Below, in pieces: positions 1-7,672 of a stretch of 64,000 nucleotides of DNA. The notes beneath the pieces are model-generated. The model did not search any database. It saw nothing but the letters and a program-made list of their open reading frames with translations, and had not been told where the DNA came from. The translations under genes and the position numbers were made by a program. Numbering within the stretch: the first letter of the stretch is position 1; every line of letters begins with the position of its first letter. Source of the DNA: an uncultured Clostridia bacterium (GTDB taxonomy: Bacteria > Bacillota > Clostridia > Lachnospirales > Anaerotignaceae); contig CALWEX010000054.1 in the NCBI GenBank assembly GCA_944377425.1, forward strand, positions 1 through 64,000. The letters run 5' to 3'.

Positions 1-1031
1 TCAACACCAAAAGCGTTTGAAAGCGCCCTTACAGGAACCATTAAACGGCTGCTGCTGTTTATATATGACTTTGTTTCTGATTTATAAGGAATTGAGCCTA
101 CATAATACATGTCGCTGCCTACTGTAAATTTAACTGTATTTTCGTTTGAAATTTCATTATCTGTATTATCTTGACTTCCGTCCTGATTGTTGTCATCAGT
201 TTCAGATGTGTCTGCTGTATACTTACCTAAAACAGTACTCTTTGAGTAATCGCTGTTGTTTATGGCTTTAATTGAAATCTTAGTATCACCAGTTACGCTC
301 TTTGATGTTGGCTCAATACCAACATTTTTAAGCTCTATGGTGCCTGAGCCTGCACCTGATGTTGACTCAATCTTAATATAGGCAGTTCTTTTATTTGTAT
401 CTACTGAAAACTCAGTTATGTTGCCAAATTTTCCTGTTGCGCTTAAATCCGCCTCACCTGTAAACTGAAAACCGTTATCAAGATTAAGCTCAAATATTCT
501 TCCGGCTACTATCTGGTAAGGATAATCGTCTTTAATGCTTAAATCAAAAGATGTTAAATCATCATTTGCTGAAACTTTAATATCCATATCAGGATAACCG
601 CAGTGAGCAAATATTAATTCACTTTCAGAAACTGGTGCACTCATAGGGTTAACTTTTACAGAAATTACACCTTCACCTGTAATTTTAGTATAAAGCGGTA
701 TACTTATTCCACCTGAAGCAGCGTCATATACATCGTTATCAACTGTAATTATCATTTCATTTGCAGTCATAACAGTGTAATTTAGGCCATTTTCAATAAT
801 GCCGCTTCCTTCATATAACCACTCAGCATTATTTAAAATAAGTGAAAAATCAGTAGTACCAGTGCCCTCAAAGTCATTACATTCGTCTAATGTAAGAACT
901 GGCGCCTGAGAGCCTGTAAGCTTTGTGTCTTCTTTTACTGAAATGTCTTTTGAAACATAGTTTTCGGTATAGGCAAAAGCGTTTGTGCTAAGAGCTAAAG
1001 CAAGAGTTAAAGCCAATATAATTTTTTTCAT
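1..1031 (-). CDS. Secreted stalk-domain protein (partial, C-terminus outside window)
   Basis: Partial gene: it starts with ATG at 1031 and stays open to base 1, giving about 343 codons. The first 20 residues (MKKIILALTLALALSTNAFA) form a clear signal peptide, so the product is exported. The middle is rich in Thr, Ser, Asp and Asn with no motif I recognise and looks like beta-sandwich surface-protein sequence. The last visible part (a Tyr-rich strand, then SSSRLMVPVRALSNAFGV) matches the start of a copper-amine-oxidase N-terminal-like 'stalk' domain, a surface module common in Clostridia. It lies 12 bases after dut on the same strand and is probably co-transcribed with it. A second stalk-domain protein lies at 24808-25569. 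The molecular role is unknown; a wall-associated or structural function is an inference. Confidence 0.8.
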   Translation of the reverse strand, partial: MKKIILALTLALALSTNAFAYTENYVSKDISVKEDTKLTGSQAPVLTLDECNDFEGTGTTDFSLILNNAEWLYEGSGIIENGLNYTVMTANEMIITVDNDVYDAASGGISIPLYTKITGEGVISVKVNPMSAPVSESELIFAHCGYPDMDIKVSANDDLTSFDLSIKDDYPYQIVAGRIFELNLDNGFQFTGEADLSATGKFGNITEFSVDTNKRTAYIKIESTSGAGSGTIELKNVGIEPTSKSVTGDTKISIKAINNSDYSKSTVLGKYTADTSETDDNNQDGSQDNTDNEISNENTVKFTVGSDMYYVGSIPYKSETKSYINSSSRLMVPVRALSNAFGV

Positions 1032-1043
1032 GCAATTCCCTCC

Positions 1044-1553
1044 TTAATTTGAAGTTGTGCTGCCGAAACCTCCGTTTCTTTCGTCAGTTGTGTCATCATC
1101 GTATGTAATGCCAAATTCAACAAATATTCCTTGAGCGAATCCCTGACCTTTTTGCACTTCAACAGTTTTATTTTCGTTGCTGTCGTTAGTTATTTTAATC
1201 ATAATATGGCCTTCGTTATCGCTGTAATAATAGTCACTGTCTATAATACCAACGGTATTATTAAGCTGAAGGCGATATTTAAAGCCAAGTCCACTTCTTG
1301 GGTAAATTTTAAGCACCCAGCCTTCTTCCATTTTACATCTTATACCAGTAGGAATTTTAATTGTTTCACCTGGTTTAAGTGTAAAGTCAAAAGGTGCATA
1401 AAAATCGTAACCTGCTGAGCCTTTTGTGGCTCTTTTAGGGAGTTTAATGTTTTCGTATGCATCTTTAGCCAGCTCCAAAACAGGGCATATATCAACAGAG
1501 TCATTTAAAAACCTTTCGGCACTTACTTTTTCAAATGCTGCTATTCTTTTCAA
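1044..1553 (-). CDS. dut: dUTP diphosphatase (dUTPase)
   Basis: Hydrolyses dUTP to dUMP and pyrophosphate in the cytoplasm, which keeps uracil out of DNA and supplies dUMP for dTMP synthesis. The 169-residue protein has the trimeric dUTPase motifs in order: AGYDFYA (motif 1), PRSGLGFK (motif 2), GIIDSDYYY (motif 3), a GQGFAQGIFV stretch (motif 4) and the C-terminal Gly-rich RNGGFGSTTSN (motif 5). About 40 residues precede motif 1, as in other clostridial members. The start is TTG at 1553, preceded by an AAGGAA Shine-Dalgarno about nine bases upstream; no better ATG lies nearby. The stalk-domain gene follows after 12 bases. Confidence 0.95.
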   Translation of the reverse strand: MKRIAAFEKVSAERFLNDSVDICPVLELAKDAYENIKLPKRATKGSAGYDFYAPFDFTLKPGETIKIPTGIRCKMEEGWVLKIYPRSGLGFKYRLQLNNTVGIIDSDYYYSDNEGHIMIKITNDSNENKTVEVQKGQGFAQGIFVEFGITYDDDTTDERNGGFGSTTSN

Positions 1554-1718
1554 GTAATATCATTCCTTTTTAATAATTTTACTGTTTTAAATAATTTTAC
1601 CACACAAGTAGGATTAATAAAATACGGGTTACAAAATTGTAATAGGAAGGTAATAAAGCTGTATTAAAGTTTACAAATTATTCATTTACTATACTGCTTT
1701 GATACAGAGCACAATAAA

Positions 1719-1745
1719 AAGCCCAAAGCATAAGTCTCTGGGCTA
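1719..1745 (-). terminator. Intrinsic terminator after the XRE gene
   Basis: On the minus strand the sequence forms AGCCCA-loop-TGGGCT (1720-1725 with 1739-1744) followed by a T-rich tail. It lies 4 bases past the stop of the XRE gene. Confidence 0.75.
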
Positions 1746-1747
1746 AA

Positions 1748-1981
1748 TTAATTATTCTTAGATTTTACATTTGGATTTTCGGGAATTTCTGTTCTTTCCA
1801 GCAAATAATCAGCTGAAACTCCAAAATAATCACATAATAAAATAATACTGTCATATTTAGGAAGCTGCCTACCTGTTTTCCAATTACTTATAAGTGCTTC
1901 GGATATTCCTGTATCCTTTGAGAGCTTATAGGCAGTAATACCTTTATTTTGTATAAGTTCTACAAGTAAATCTTTAAACAT
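1748..1981 (-). CDS. XRE-family transcriptional regulator
   Basis: Small 77-residue DNA-binding protein with a single Cro/CI-type helix-turn-helix: the segment YKLSKDTGISEALISNWKTG carries the two helices, and LLCDYFGVSADYLL is the usual closing helix. There is no further sensor domain, so it is probably an autoregulator or a repressor of a neighbouring promoter. The start ATG at 1981 has a strong AGGAGG Shine-Dalgarno. A perfect 13-bp inverted repeat lies immediately upstream (2005-2041) and overlaps a divergent plus-strand promoter, so it is a likely operator for this protein. Its target beyond itself is unknown. Confidence 0.9.
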   Translation of the reverse strand: MFKDLLVELIQNKGITAYKLSKDTGISEALISNWKTGRQLPKYDSIILLCDYFGVSADYLLERTEIPENPNVKSKNN

Positions 1982-2004
1982 TTATACAAACCTCCTAAAC
2001 TTAG

Positions 2005-2041
2005 CAAATGTTAAGTAATATCATTGACTACTTAACATTTG
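2005..2041. promoter_or_regulatory. 13-bp perfect inverted repeat, likely XRE operator
   Basis: CAAATGTTAAGTA (2005-2017) is repeated inverted as TACTTAACATTTG (2029-2041) with an 11-base spacer. It sits between the XRE gene and a divergent promoter and covers the spacer of that promoter, so binding would block it. Operator function is inferred. Confidence 0.65.
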
Positions 2042-2052
2042 TTATGTATAAT
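2024..2052 (+). promoter_or_regulatory. Strong SigA-type promoter facing the repeat tract
   Basis: TTGACT (2024-2029), a 17-base spacer, then TATAAT (2047-2052). It points rightward into 2060-3350, where I find no convincing gene before 3387. One arm of the inverted repeat lies inside its spacer. Confidence 0.65.
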
Positions 2053-2157
2053 GCAAATAGACCTAAATAAACAAAACAAATAAAAGCTTAATAATTAATT
2101 ATAACATACTGAATTTATTTAAACAAACAGGGAATATTGTTTTTTCTAAGTTGAAAA

Positions 2158-2278
2158 GCTCATGGTCAGGAATTTTGCTTTCAGCAAAACGGTCTGCGAC
2201 CGCCCCATTTTCTTTGGGGTTCCTTGTTGCTAAGGCCGCCTTCCTCCTTGCGCTCCAGTTTGAAAAATTTGGCCACGC
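2158..2278. repeat. Repeat family A, copy 1
   Basis: A 121-base unit beginning GCTCATGGTCAGG and ending GGCCACGC. It is nearly identical to copy 2 at 2380-2500. It is GC-richer than the surroundings and contains complementary stretches such as GCGACCGCCCC / GGGGTTCC, so it could fold as RNA. Open frames across it (for example 2151-2351) look accidental. Confidence 0.8.
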
Positions 2279-2379
2279 AAAAAGATACAAAGAATCAATA
2301 CTTTTCGGCAAAAGATTTTTAAAACATAAATTAAAGTTTATCAACTCTTAAATTAAATACTTTTTTGCGAGGGGGTTAC

Positions 2380-2500
2380 GCTCATGGTCAGGAATTTTGC
2401 TTGCAGCAAAACGGTCTGCGACCGCCCCAATGTCTTTGGGGTTCCTTGTTGCTAGGGCCGCCTTCTTCCTTGCGCTCCAGTTTGGAAAATTTGGCCACGC
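2380..2500. repeat. Repeat family A, copy 2
   Basis: Second 121-base copy, with only scattered substitutions relative to 2158-2278. It is preceded by GCGAGGGGGTTACG, the same lead-in found in family B, and followed by an 80-base tail (2493-2574) that recurs after the first family B copy (2890-2971). The families are therefore mosaics of shared modules. Confidence 0.8.
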
Positions 2501-2692
2501 TTAAAGACCCAAGCAAGATGGCTTGTGAACTTATTTTAAAATTGCTTATTAATTTTTACCAATAAATTTTAGTTCTCGGTGGTGCAGGGGTCTGTTTTAG
2601 ACCTGGCAAGCTCTCGAATTCCCTTCGGGAACGCTTCGCGCCGGCGAACTAGGGCTGCTTTAAGCGGTTTTGCGTAGCAAAATGCCGACAAG

Positions 2693-2920
2693 TCGAAATC
2701 GGTGCTGCTTTTGGTACTTTTCCAGAAAAGTACATTAAGAAGCTTTTTTGCAATGCATTATTTTAAAAACAATGCCTAAGTTTTTTTAGCAAAAGATTTT
2801 TTTAAGAAATATAAAAATTTAAGATTCTTTCGCGAGGGGGTTACGCTCATAGTTGCGAAGGCCGCCTACCCCCTCGCGCTCCCCCTTCCGGCCACGCTTA
2901 AAGACCAAAGCAAGATGGCT
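2693..2920. repeat. Repeat family B, copy 1 (228 bases)
   Basis: Begins TCGAAATC, contains the near-palindrome GGTACTTTTCCAGAAAAGTAC-like hairpin around 2711-2733, an AT-rich middle, then the GCGAGGGGGTTACGCTCAT module, and ends CAAGATGGCT. Copy 2 is offset by 329 bases. The only differences I see are a few substitutions. Confidence 0.85.
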
Positions 2921-3021
2921 TGTGAACTTATTTTAAAATTGCTTATTAATTTTTACCAATAAATTTTAGTTTTTGGGGGTGCAGGGGTCGGTTTAAGACC
3001 CATGCTCGTGGGTGCGCTGCA

Positions 3022-3249
3022 TCGAAATCAGCGCTGCTTTTGGTACTTTTCCAGAAAAGTACATTAAGAAGCTTTTTTGCAATGCATTATTTTAAAAACA
3101 ATGCCTAAGTTTTTTTAGCAAAAGATTTTTTTAAGCAATATAAAAATTTAAGATTCTTTCGCGAGGGGGTTACGCTCATAGTTGCGAAGGCCGCCTACCC
3201 CCTCGCGCACCCCCTTCCGGCCACGCTTAAAGACCAAAGCAAGATGGCT
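3022..3249. repeat. Repeat family B, copy 2 (228 bases)
   Basis: Same length and order of modules as 2693-2920. It is followed directly by one more copy of the hairpin module (about 3247-3274), so the tract ends in a partial third unit. No transposase or terminal inverted repeat is visible. The rest of the 1982-3386 spacer holds only AT-rich linkers. Confidence 0.85.
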
Positions 3250-3386
3250 TTTGGTACTTTTCCAGAAAAGTACATAGTTTTTAATTAAAAAACAAAATTT
3301 TATGCCGTCATTGTGCCGTCAAATCCTTTTTTTCCTTAAAATTTTATTTATAATTGTATTATAAAATTTTTAAAGAAGGGATATCC

Positions 3387-3626
3387 ATGAAAAACACCAT
3401 TTCAGAAAAACGCCTTAAACTGCTAAAAGAAGTTTTAGCCATGCCCGAAGAATACCGTGATTCTTTTGTATGGCTTATAAATAACATAGACTTTGTAAAA
3501 GATATGTGCTCAAAAAGCCACTTGTCTAATGATGAATTGGAAAAAAGCATAAATACGGCTCTTAATAACAACGACATACATTTGTATGTTATTCTGCTTT
3601 TTTACAAAGCCATAAATTACAAATAA
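3387..3626 (+). CDS. Small hypothetical protein
   Basis: A 79-residue, charged, mostly helical protein that I do not recognise. ATG at 3387 is chosen over an in-frame start at 3354 because a GAAGGG Shine-Dalgarno lies seven bases before it. There is no signal peptide, membrane segment or known motif; a Leu/Glu/Lys-rich N-terminal half (SEKRLKLLKEVLAMPEE) could form an amphipathic helix. It is followed by a strong bidirectional terminator, which supports it being a transcribed gene. It lies next to the tandem repeat tract, but nothing in the sequence shows a link. Function unknown. Confidence 0.6.
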   Translation: MKNTISEKRLKLLKEVLAMPEEYRDSFVWLINNIDFVKDMCSKSHLSNDELEKSINTALNNNDIHLYVILLFYKAINYK

Positions 3627-3638
3627 CAAACACAAAAA

Positions 3639-3665
3639 GGCGGTTCCTTTCGGAACCGCCAATTT
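3639..3665. terminator. Bidirectional intrinsic terminator
   Basis: GGCGGTTCC (3639-3647) and GGAACCGCC (3652-3660) with a 4-base loop, flanked by A-run and T-run. It can end both the small plus-strand gene and nifJ1 on the minus strand. Confidence 0.9.
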
Positions 3666-3683
3666 TTATTTAACAGTTATTTA

Positions 3684-6600
3684 TCAGTCTTTTTTAAGAC
3701 GAAGATAGCTTTCTGTTCTGTCTTTAGCATCCTGCTCAGCTTTAGCAAAGAGTTCTTCAGCTATTTCAGGGAATTTTCTTGAAAGTGATGTATAACGAAC
3801 TTCACTCATTAAGAAATCTCTGAAGCTTGCAGATGGCTCTTTAGAGTCGAGGATAAATGGATTCTTTCCTTCTTTCTTAAGGTCAGGATTGAATCTGTAG
3901 CAATGCCAGTAACCAGCCTCAACAGCTGCTTTAGCATGAAGCTGAGCATTGCTCATACCGCCCTTAATACCATGGTTGATACATGGAGCGTAAGCTATAA
4001 TAAGTGATGGGCCGTTGTAAGCCTCAGCCTCTTTAATAGCTGTAAGTGTCTGCTGTGGGTCATAACCCATAGCAACCTGTGCTACGTAAACATAGCCATA
4101 GCTCATAGCCATCATACCAAGGTCTTTCTTCTTTGTTCTCTTACCTGCAGCAGCGAACTGTGCAACAGCAGCTGTAGGTGTAGCCTTTGAAGACTGACCG
4201 CCTGTATTTGAGTAAACCTCTGTATCAACGCAGATGATGTTTACATCTTCATCAGCAGCGATTACGTGGTCAAGACCTGAGTAACCGATATCGTATGCCC
4301 AGCCGTCACCACCAACAATCCACTGTGACTGTTTTACAAGGTAATCTTTTCTGTCATAGATTGGTTTAAGTGTTTCATCAATGCCAGCTTTTTCCATAGT
4401 AGCAATGAATCTGTCTGCTCTTTCTCTTGTCTTATCAGCAACAAGATAGTTGTCAGCCCAATCCTTAGCAGCTGCTTTAAGCTCTGCATCTGTTGTTTTC
4501 TCAACAAGTTCTTCAACCTGTGCTTTTAACCATTTACGAACTGCTTTTGTACCAAGGTACATACCGTAGCCGTACTCTGCTGTATCTTCGAAAAGACCGC
4601 TGGCCCAAGCAACACCAAATCCTCTTTCGTCTGTGCAGTATGGGATTTCAGGAGAACCGCCCCAGATGTGTGTACATCCAGCTGAGTTAGCTACTCTCAT
4701 TCTGCCGCCGTAGAGCTGTGTAATAAGTTTAAGGTATGGTGTTTCACCACAACCAGCACAAGCGCCTGAGAACTCAAGGTATGGTTTAAGGAACTGGCTG
4801 CCCTTAACTGTGCCTTTCTGTTTCTCATCGATTTCTTTATCTTTAACGTTGTTGATTGTGTAATCCCATTCAGCATTCATCTTTTCTTTCATTGGAGCGA
4901 AAGCTTTAAGTGTAAGTGCCTTTGTAGGACATGTCTTAACACAAACGCCACAACCTGTACAGTCCATACCTGAAATTGAAAGATGATATTTGTATTCTTT
5001 TAATTCAGCTGGAGCCTTAACATCAAGCATAGCATAGCCTTCTGGAGCCTTTGCAGCTTCTTCAGCGTTAAGAAGTGTAGGACGGATTACAGCGTGTGAA
5101 CAAACGATTGAACATCTGTTACACTGAACGCATTTTGTAGAATCCCACTCTGGAACGTCGATAGCGATACCGCGTTTCTCCCACTGAGTAAAGCCTGGTT
5201 CCCAGCTACCGTCCTCATGGTCGTTAAATGCTGATACAGGGAGGTCATTTCCTTCCTGACGACCCATCTTAAAGAGAACGTCTTTGAAGAATTTAGGAAT
5301 AGCAGGGTTGTCCTCAACAGGCTCATCTACTGCGTTAGCCCATTCAGCTGGAACATTGATTTCTTTAATCATTGTAATACCTTTGTCGATAGCTGCGCAG
5401 TTCATATCAACAATATCCTGGCCCTTAGCGCCATATGTTTTGTTAACCTGCTCTTTAAGGTATTTAACAGCATCGTCTACAGGTATAATCTTTGAAATAG
5501 CAAAGAAACCAGCCTGCATTATCATGTTGATACGTCCGCCAAGACCAATTTCTTTAGCGATATCAACAGCATCAAGTGTATAGAATTTAGCTTTCTTCTG
5601 AGCAATTTTTCTCTTAAGAGAAGCTGGAAGTTCTTTTTCAAGTTCTTCTGGTGACCAGATTGTGTTAAGAAGGAAGCTGCCGCCTTCTTTAAGGTCGCCA
5701 ATAAGGTCATATTTATCAACATATGCCTGGTTATGACAAGCTATAAAGTTAGCTGCCTTAATCTGGTATGAACCTTCGATTTTCTTAGGACCGAAACGAA
5801 GGTGAGAAATTGTAACACCGCCTGATTTCTTTGAGTCGTAAGCGAAGTAAGCCTGTGCATTGTAATCAGTGTGGTCACCGATAATCTTAACAGCCTGTTT
5901 GTTAGCGCCTACTGTACCGTCTGAACCAAGACCCCAGAACTTACATGAGAAGTTACCATCTGGTGTTGAGTCAAATGGCTCTGCAAAGTCAGGAAGTGAA
6001 AGGTTTGTAACGTCGTCAACGATAGAAACTGTAAAGCCGTTCTTTGGCTCTGCCTGCCAAAGGTTCTGGTATACAGCCATAACGTCCATAGGTGTAAAGT
6101 CTTTAGAACCAAGACCGTAACGTCCGCCAACGATAAGAGGTTTTCTGTCGCTGTCAGCAAATACGTTCTTAACATCAAGGTAAAGTGGCTCGCCAAGTGA
6201 ACCAGGCTCTTTTGTTCTGTCAAGAACAGCAATTCTCTTAGCTGATACAGGAACAGCCTCAAGGAGTGCGTCAGCTACAAATGGTCTGTAAAGGTGAACT
6301 TCAACAAGACCAAGTTTTTTGCCTCTTGCGTTCCAGTACTCTATTGTTTCTCTAATAACACCACATGATGAACCCATAGAGATGATTACATCTTCAGCCT
6401 GTGGGTCGCCATAGTAGTTGAAAAGTTTATAGTCTGTTCCAGCGATTTCGTTAATCTTGTCCATATATTCCTGAACAACGCCTGGAATAGCTGTATAGAA
6501 TTTGTTGACAGACTCTCTTGCCTGGAAGAATACGTCTGGGTTTTCAGCTGAACCTCTGCTCTTTGGATGGTCTGGGTTAAGAGCGTTGTCTCTGAAAGCT

Positions 6601-7208
6601 TTTAAAGCATCCCAGTCAACAAGTTCTTTAAGGTCATCATAATCAATAAGCTCTATTTTCTGATATTCATGGCTTGTTCTGAAACCATCGAAGAAATGAA
6701 GTACAGGGATTCTGCTCTTAATAGCTGAAAGATGAGCTACACAGCCCATGTGGAATGCCTGCTGAACAGAGCTTCCTGCAAGGAGTGTAAAACCTGTGTT
6801 ACGGCATGTCATAACGTCCTGATGGTCACCGAAAATTGAAAGCGCATTTGAAGCAAGTGCTCTGGCGCTTACATGGAATACGCCTGGAAGAAGTTCTCCG
6901 GCTATTTTATACATGTTAGGAAGCATAAGCATAAGGCCCTGGCTTGCTGTGTATGTTGAAGCAAGACCGCCGCCCTGAAGTACGCCGTGAACAGCGCCTG
7001 CAGCGCCGCCTTCGTGCTGCATTTCTCTAACTTCTACAGTCTGTCCGAAAATGTTCTTTTTGCCATTAGCGCTCCACTCGTCAACCATTTCTGCCATAAC
7101 GGATGAAGGAGTGATAGGATAAATTGTAGCTACCTCGGTAAAAGCATATGATGCGTATGCAGCAGCTGTATTACCGTCCATAGTAGCTTTCTTTAATGGT
7201 CTTTTCAT
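3684..7208 (-). CDS. nifJ: Pyruvate:ferredoxin (flavodoxin) oxidoreductase, copy 1
   Basis: Cytoplasmic enzyme that oxidatively decarboxylates pyruvate with CoA to acetyl-CoA and CO2 and passes electrons to ferredoxin. The 1174 residues are the usual length of the fused single-chain form. Domains in order: pyrimidine-binding N-terminal domain (YPITPSSVMAE near residue 30), gamma domain, the 2x[4Fe-4S] domain (CVQCNRCSIVC and CTGCGVCVKTC, about 690-760), then the TPP/Mg and proximal-cluster domain (CAGCGETPY near 825, GDGWAYDIGY near 985). ATG at 7208 follows a GGGGGGAA Shine-Dalgarno. It is a single-gene unit with its own promoter about 190 bases upstream. A paralogue is at 55335-58868; the two differ throughout and so are not a recent duplication. 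Confidence 0.97.
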   Translation of the reverse strand: MKRPLKKATMDGNTAAAYASYAFTEVATIYPITPSSVMAEMVDEWSANGKKNIFGQTVEVREMQHEGGAAGAVHGVLQGGGLASTYTASQGLMLMLPNMYKIAGELLPGVFHVSARALASNALSIFGDHQDVMTCRNTGFTLLAGSSVQQAFHMGCVAHLSAIKSRIPVLHFFDGFRTSHEYQKIELIDYDDLKELVDWDALKAFRDNALNPDHPKSRGSAENPDVFFQARESVNKFYTAIPGVVQEYMDKINEIAGTDYKLFNYYGDPQAEDVIISMGSSCGVIRETIEYWNARGKKLGLVEVHLYRPFVADALLEAVPVSAKRIAVLDRTKEPGSLGEPLYLDVKNVFADSDRKPLIVGGRYGLGSKDFTPMDVMAVYQNLWQAEPKNGFTVSIVDDVTNLSLPDFAEPFDSTPDGNFSCKFWGLGSDGTVGANKQAVKIIGDHTDYNAQAYFAYDSKKSGGVTISHLRFGPKKIEGSYQIKAANFIACHNQAYVDKYDLIGDLKEGGSFLLNTIWSPEELEKELPASLKRKIAQKKAKFYTLDAVDIAKEIGLGGRINMIMQAGFFAISKIIPVDDAVKYLKEQVNKTYGAKGQDIVDMNCAAIDKGITMIKEINVPAEWANAVDEPVEDNPAIPKFFKDVLFKMGRQEGNDLPVSAFNDHEDGSWEPGFTQWEKRGIAIDVPEWDSTKCVQCNRCSIVCSHAVIRPTLLNAEEAAKAPEGYAMLDVKAPAELKEYKYHLSISGMDCTGCGVCVKTCPTKALTLKAFAPMKEKMNAEWDYTINNVKDKEIDEKQKGTVKGSQFLKPYLEFSGACAGCGETPYLKLITQLYGGRMRVANSAGCTHIWGGSPEIPYCTDERGFGVAWASGLFEDTAEYGYGMYLGTKAVRKWLKAQVEELVEKTTDAELKAAAKDWADNYLVADKTRERADRFIATMEKAGIDETLKPIYDRKDYLVKQSQWIVGGDGWAYDIGYSGLDHVIAADEDVNIICVDTEVYSNTGGQSSKATPTAAVAQFAAAGKRTKKKDLGMMAMSYGYVYVAQVAMGYDPQQTLTAIKEAEAYNGPSLIIAYAPCINHGIKGGMSNAQLHAKAAVEAGYWHCYRFNPDLKKEGKNPFILDSKEPSASFRDFLMSEVRYTSLSRKFPEIAEELFAKAEQDAKDRTESYLRLKKD

Positions 7209-7384
7209 TGTGTTCCCCCCTGTTAAAATTTAGGTTATTACTTTTTTATGAGCTTACATCTTTAAACCGGCAAATTCACAAAACAACTTGTCCACCGGAT
7301 AAGAGATTGCATAGCTTAGTAGCAATACACTCTATTTATTGTAACATAATCATTTCATAAACTCAACATAGTATAGACTATTTC

Positions 7385-7431
7385 GTTAATTTAACAACAA
7401 TAATTTTACCACACAATAACATACGTCACAA
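7385..7431 (-). promoter_or_regulatory. nifJ1 promoter with a palindrome at the start site
   Basis: On the minus strand TTGTGA (7431-7426), 17 bases, then TAAAAT (7408-7403). The palindrome GTTAA-T-TTAAC (7385-7395) lies at the expected transcription start and may be an operator. It has the half-sites of a Rex box, but the spacing is too short. The rest of 7209-7672 is AT-rich leader or spacer, with small hairpins in the leader (ATTGC/GCAAT, CCGG/CCGG). Confidence 0.5.
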
Positions 7432-7672
7432 AAAATATACAATTTTTTTATTCAAAGTTAATTTTTAGAGTTAAAAAAACAAAATATCTCACTATCAAAT
7501 CAACTTGCACAATAAAAAAAACAAAATTATTGTGATATTATACAACCCATAGCAACAATAGAGTTATTGATTATTACTTTGGTATAGCCGCTATATATCA
7601 AAATACATTTTAAAGCATATATAATGTACCTTTTAAATAACACAAATTAAGCTAATTAATGCGTTTTTCAAA

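Noticed and set aside
2099-2565. Open frames of about 66-81 codons on both strands in the repeat tract
   Set aside because: They follow the repeat units, lack ribosome sites and show no protein-like pattern; the conserved unit is the DNA itself.
3684-7208. Long antisense or shifted frames within nifJ1 and nifJ2 (for example 5909-6262)
   Set aside because: Shadows of a strongly coding frame in a third-position-biased gene.
7385-7395. Rex (NADH sensor) box before nifJ1
   Set aside because: The half-sites GTTAA/TTAAC are present, but the spacing is one base rather than the four expected; kept only as a generic palindrome.
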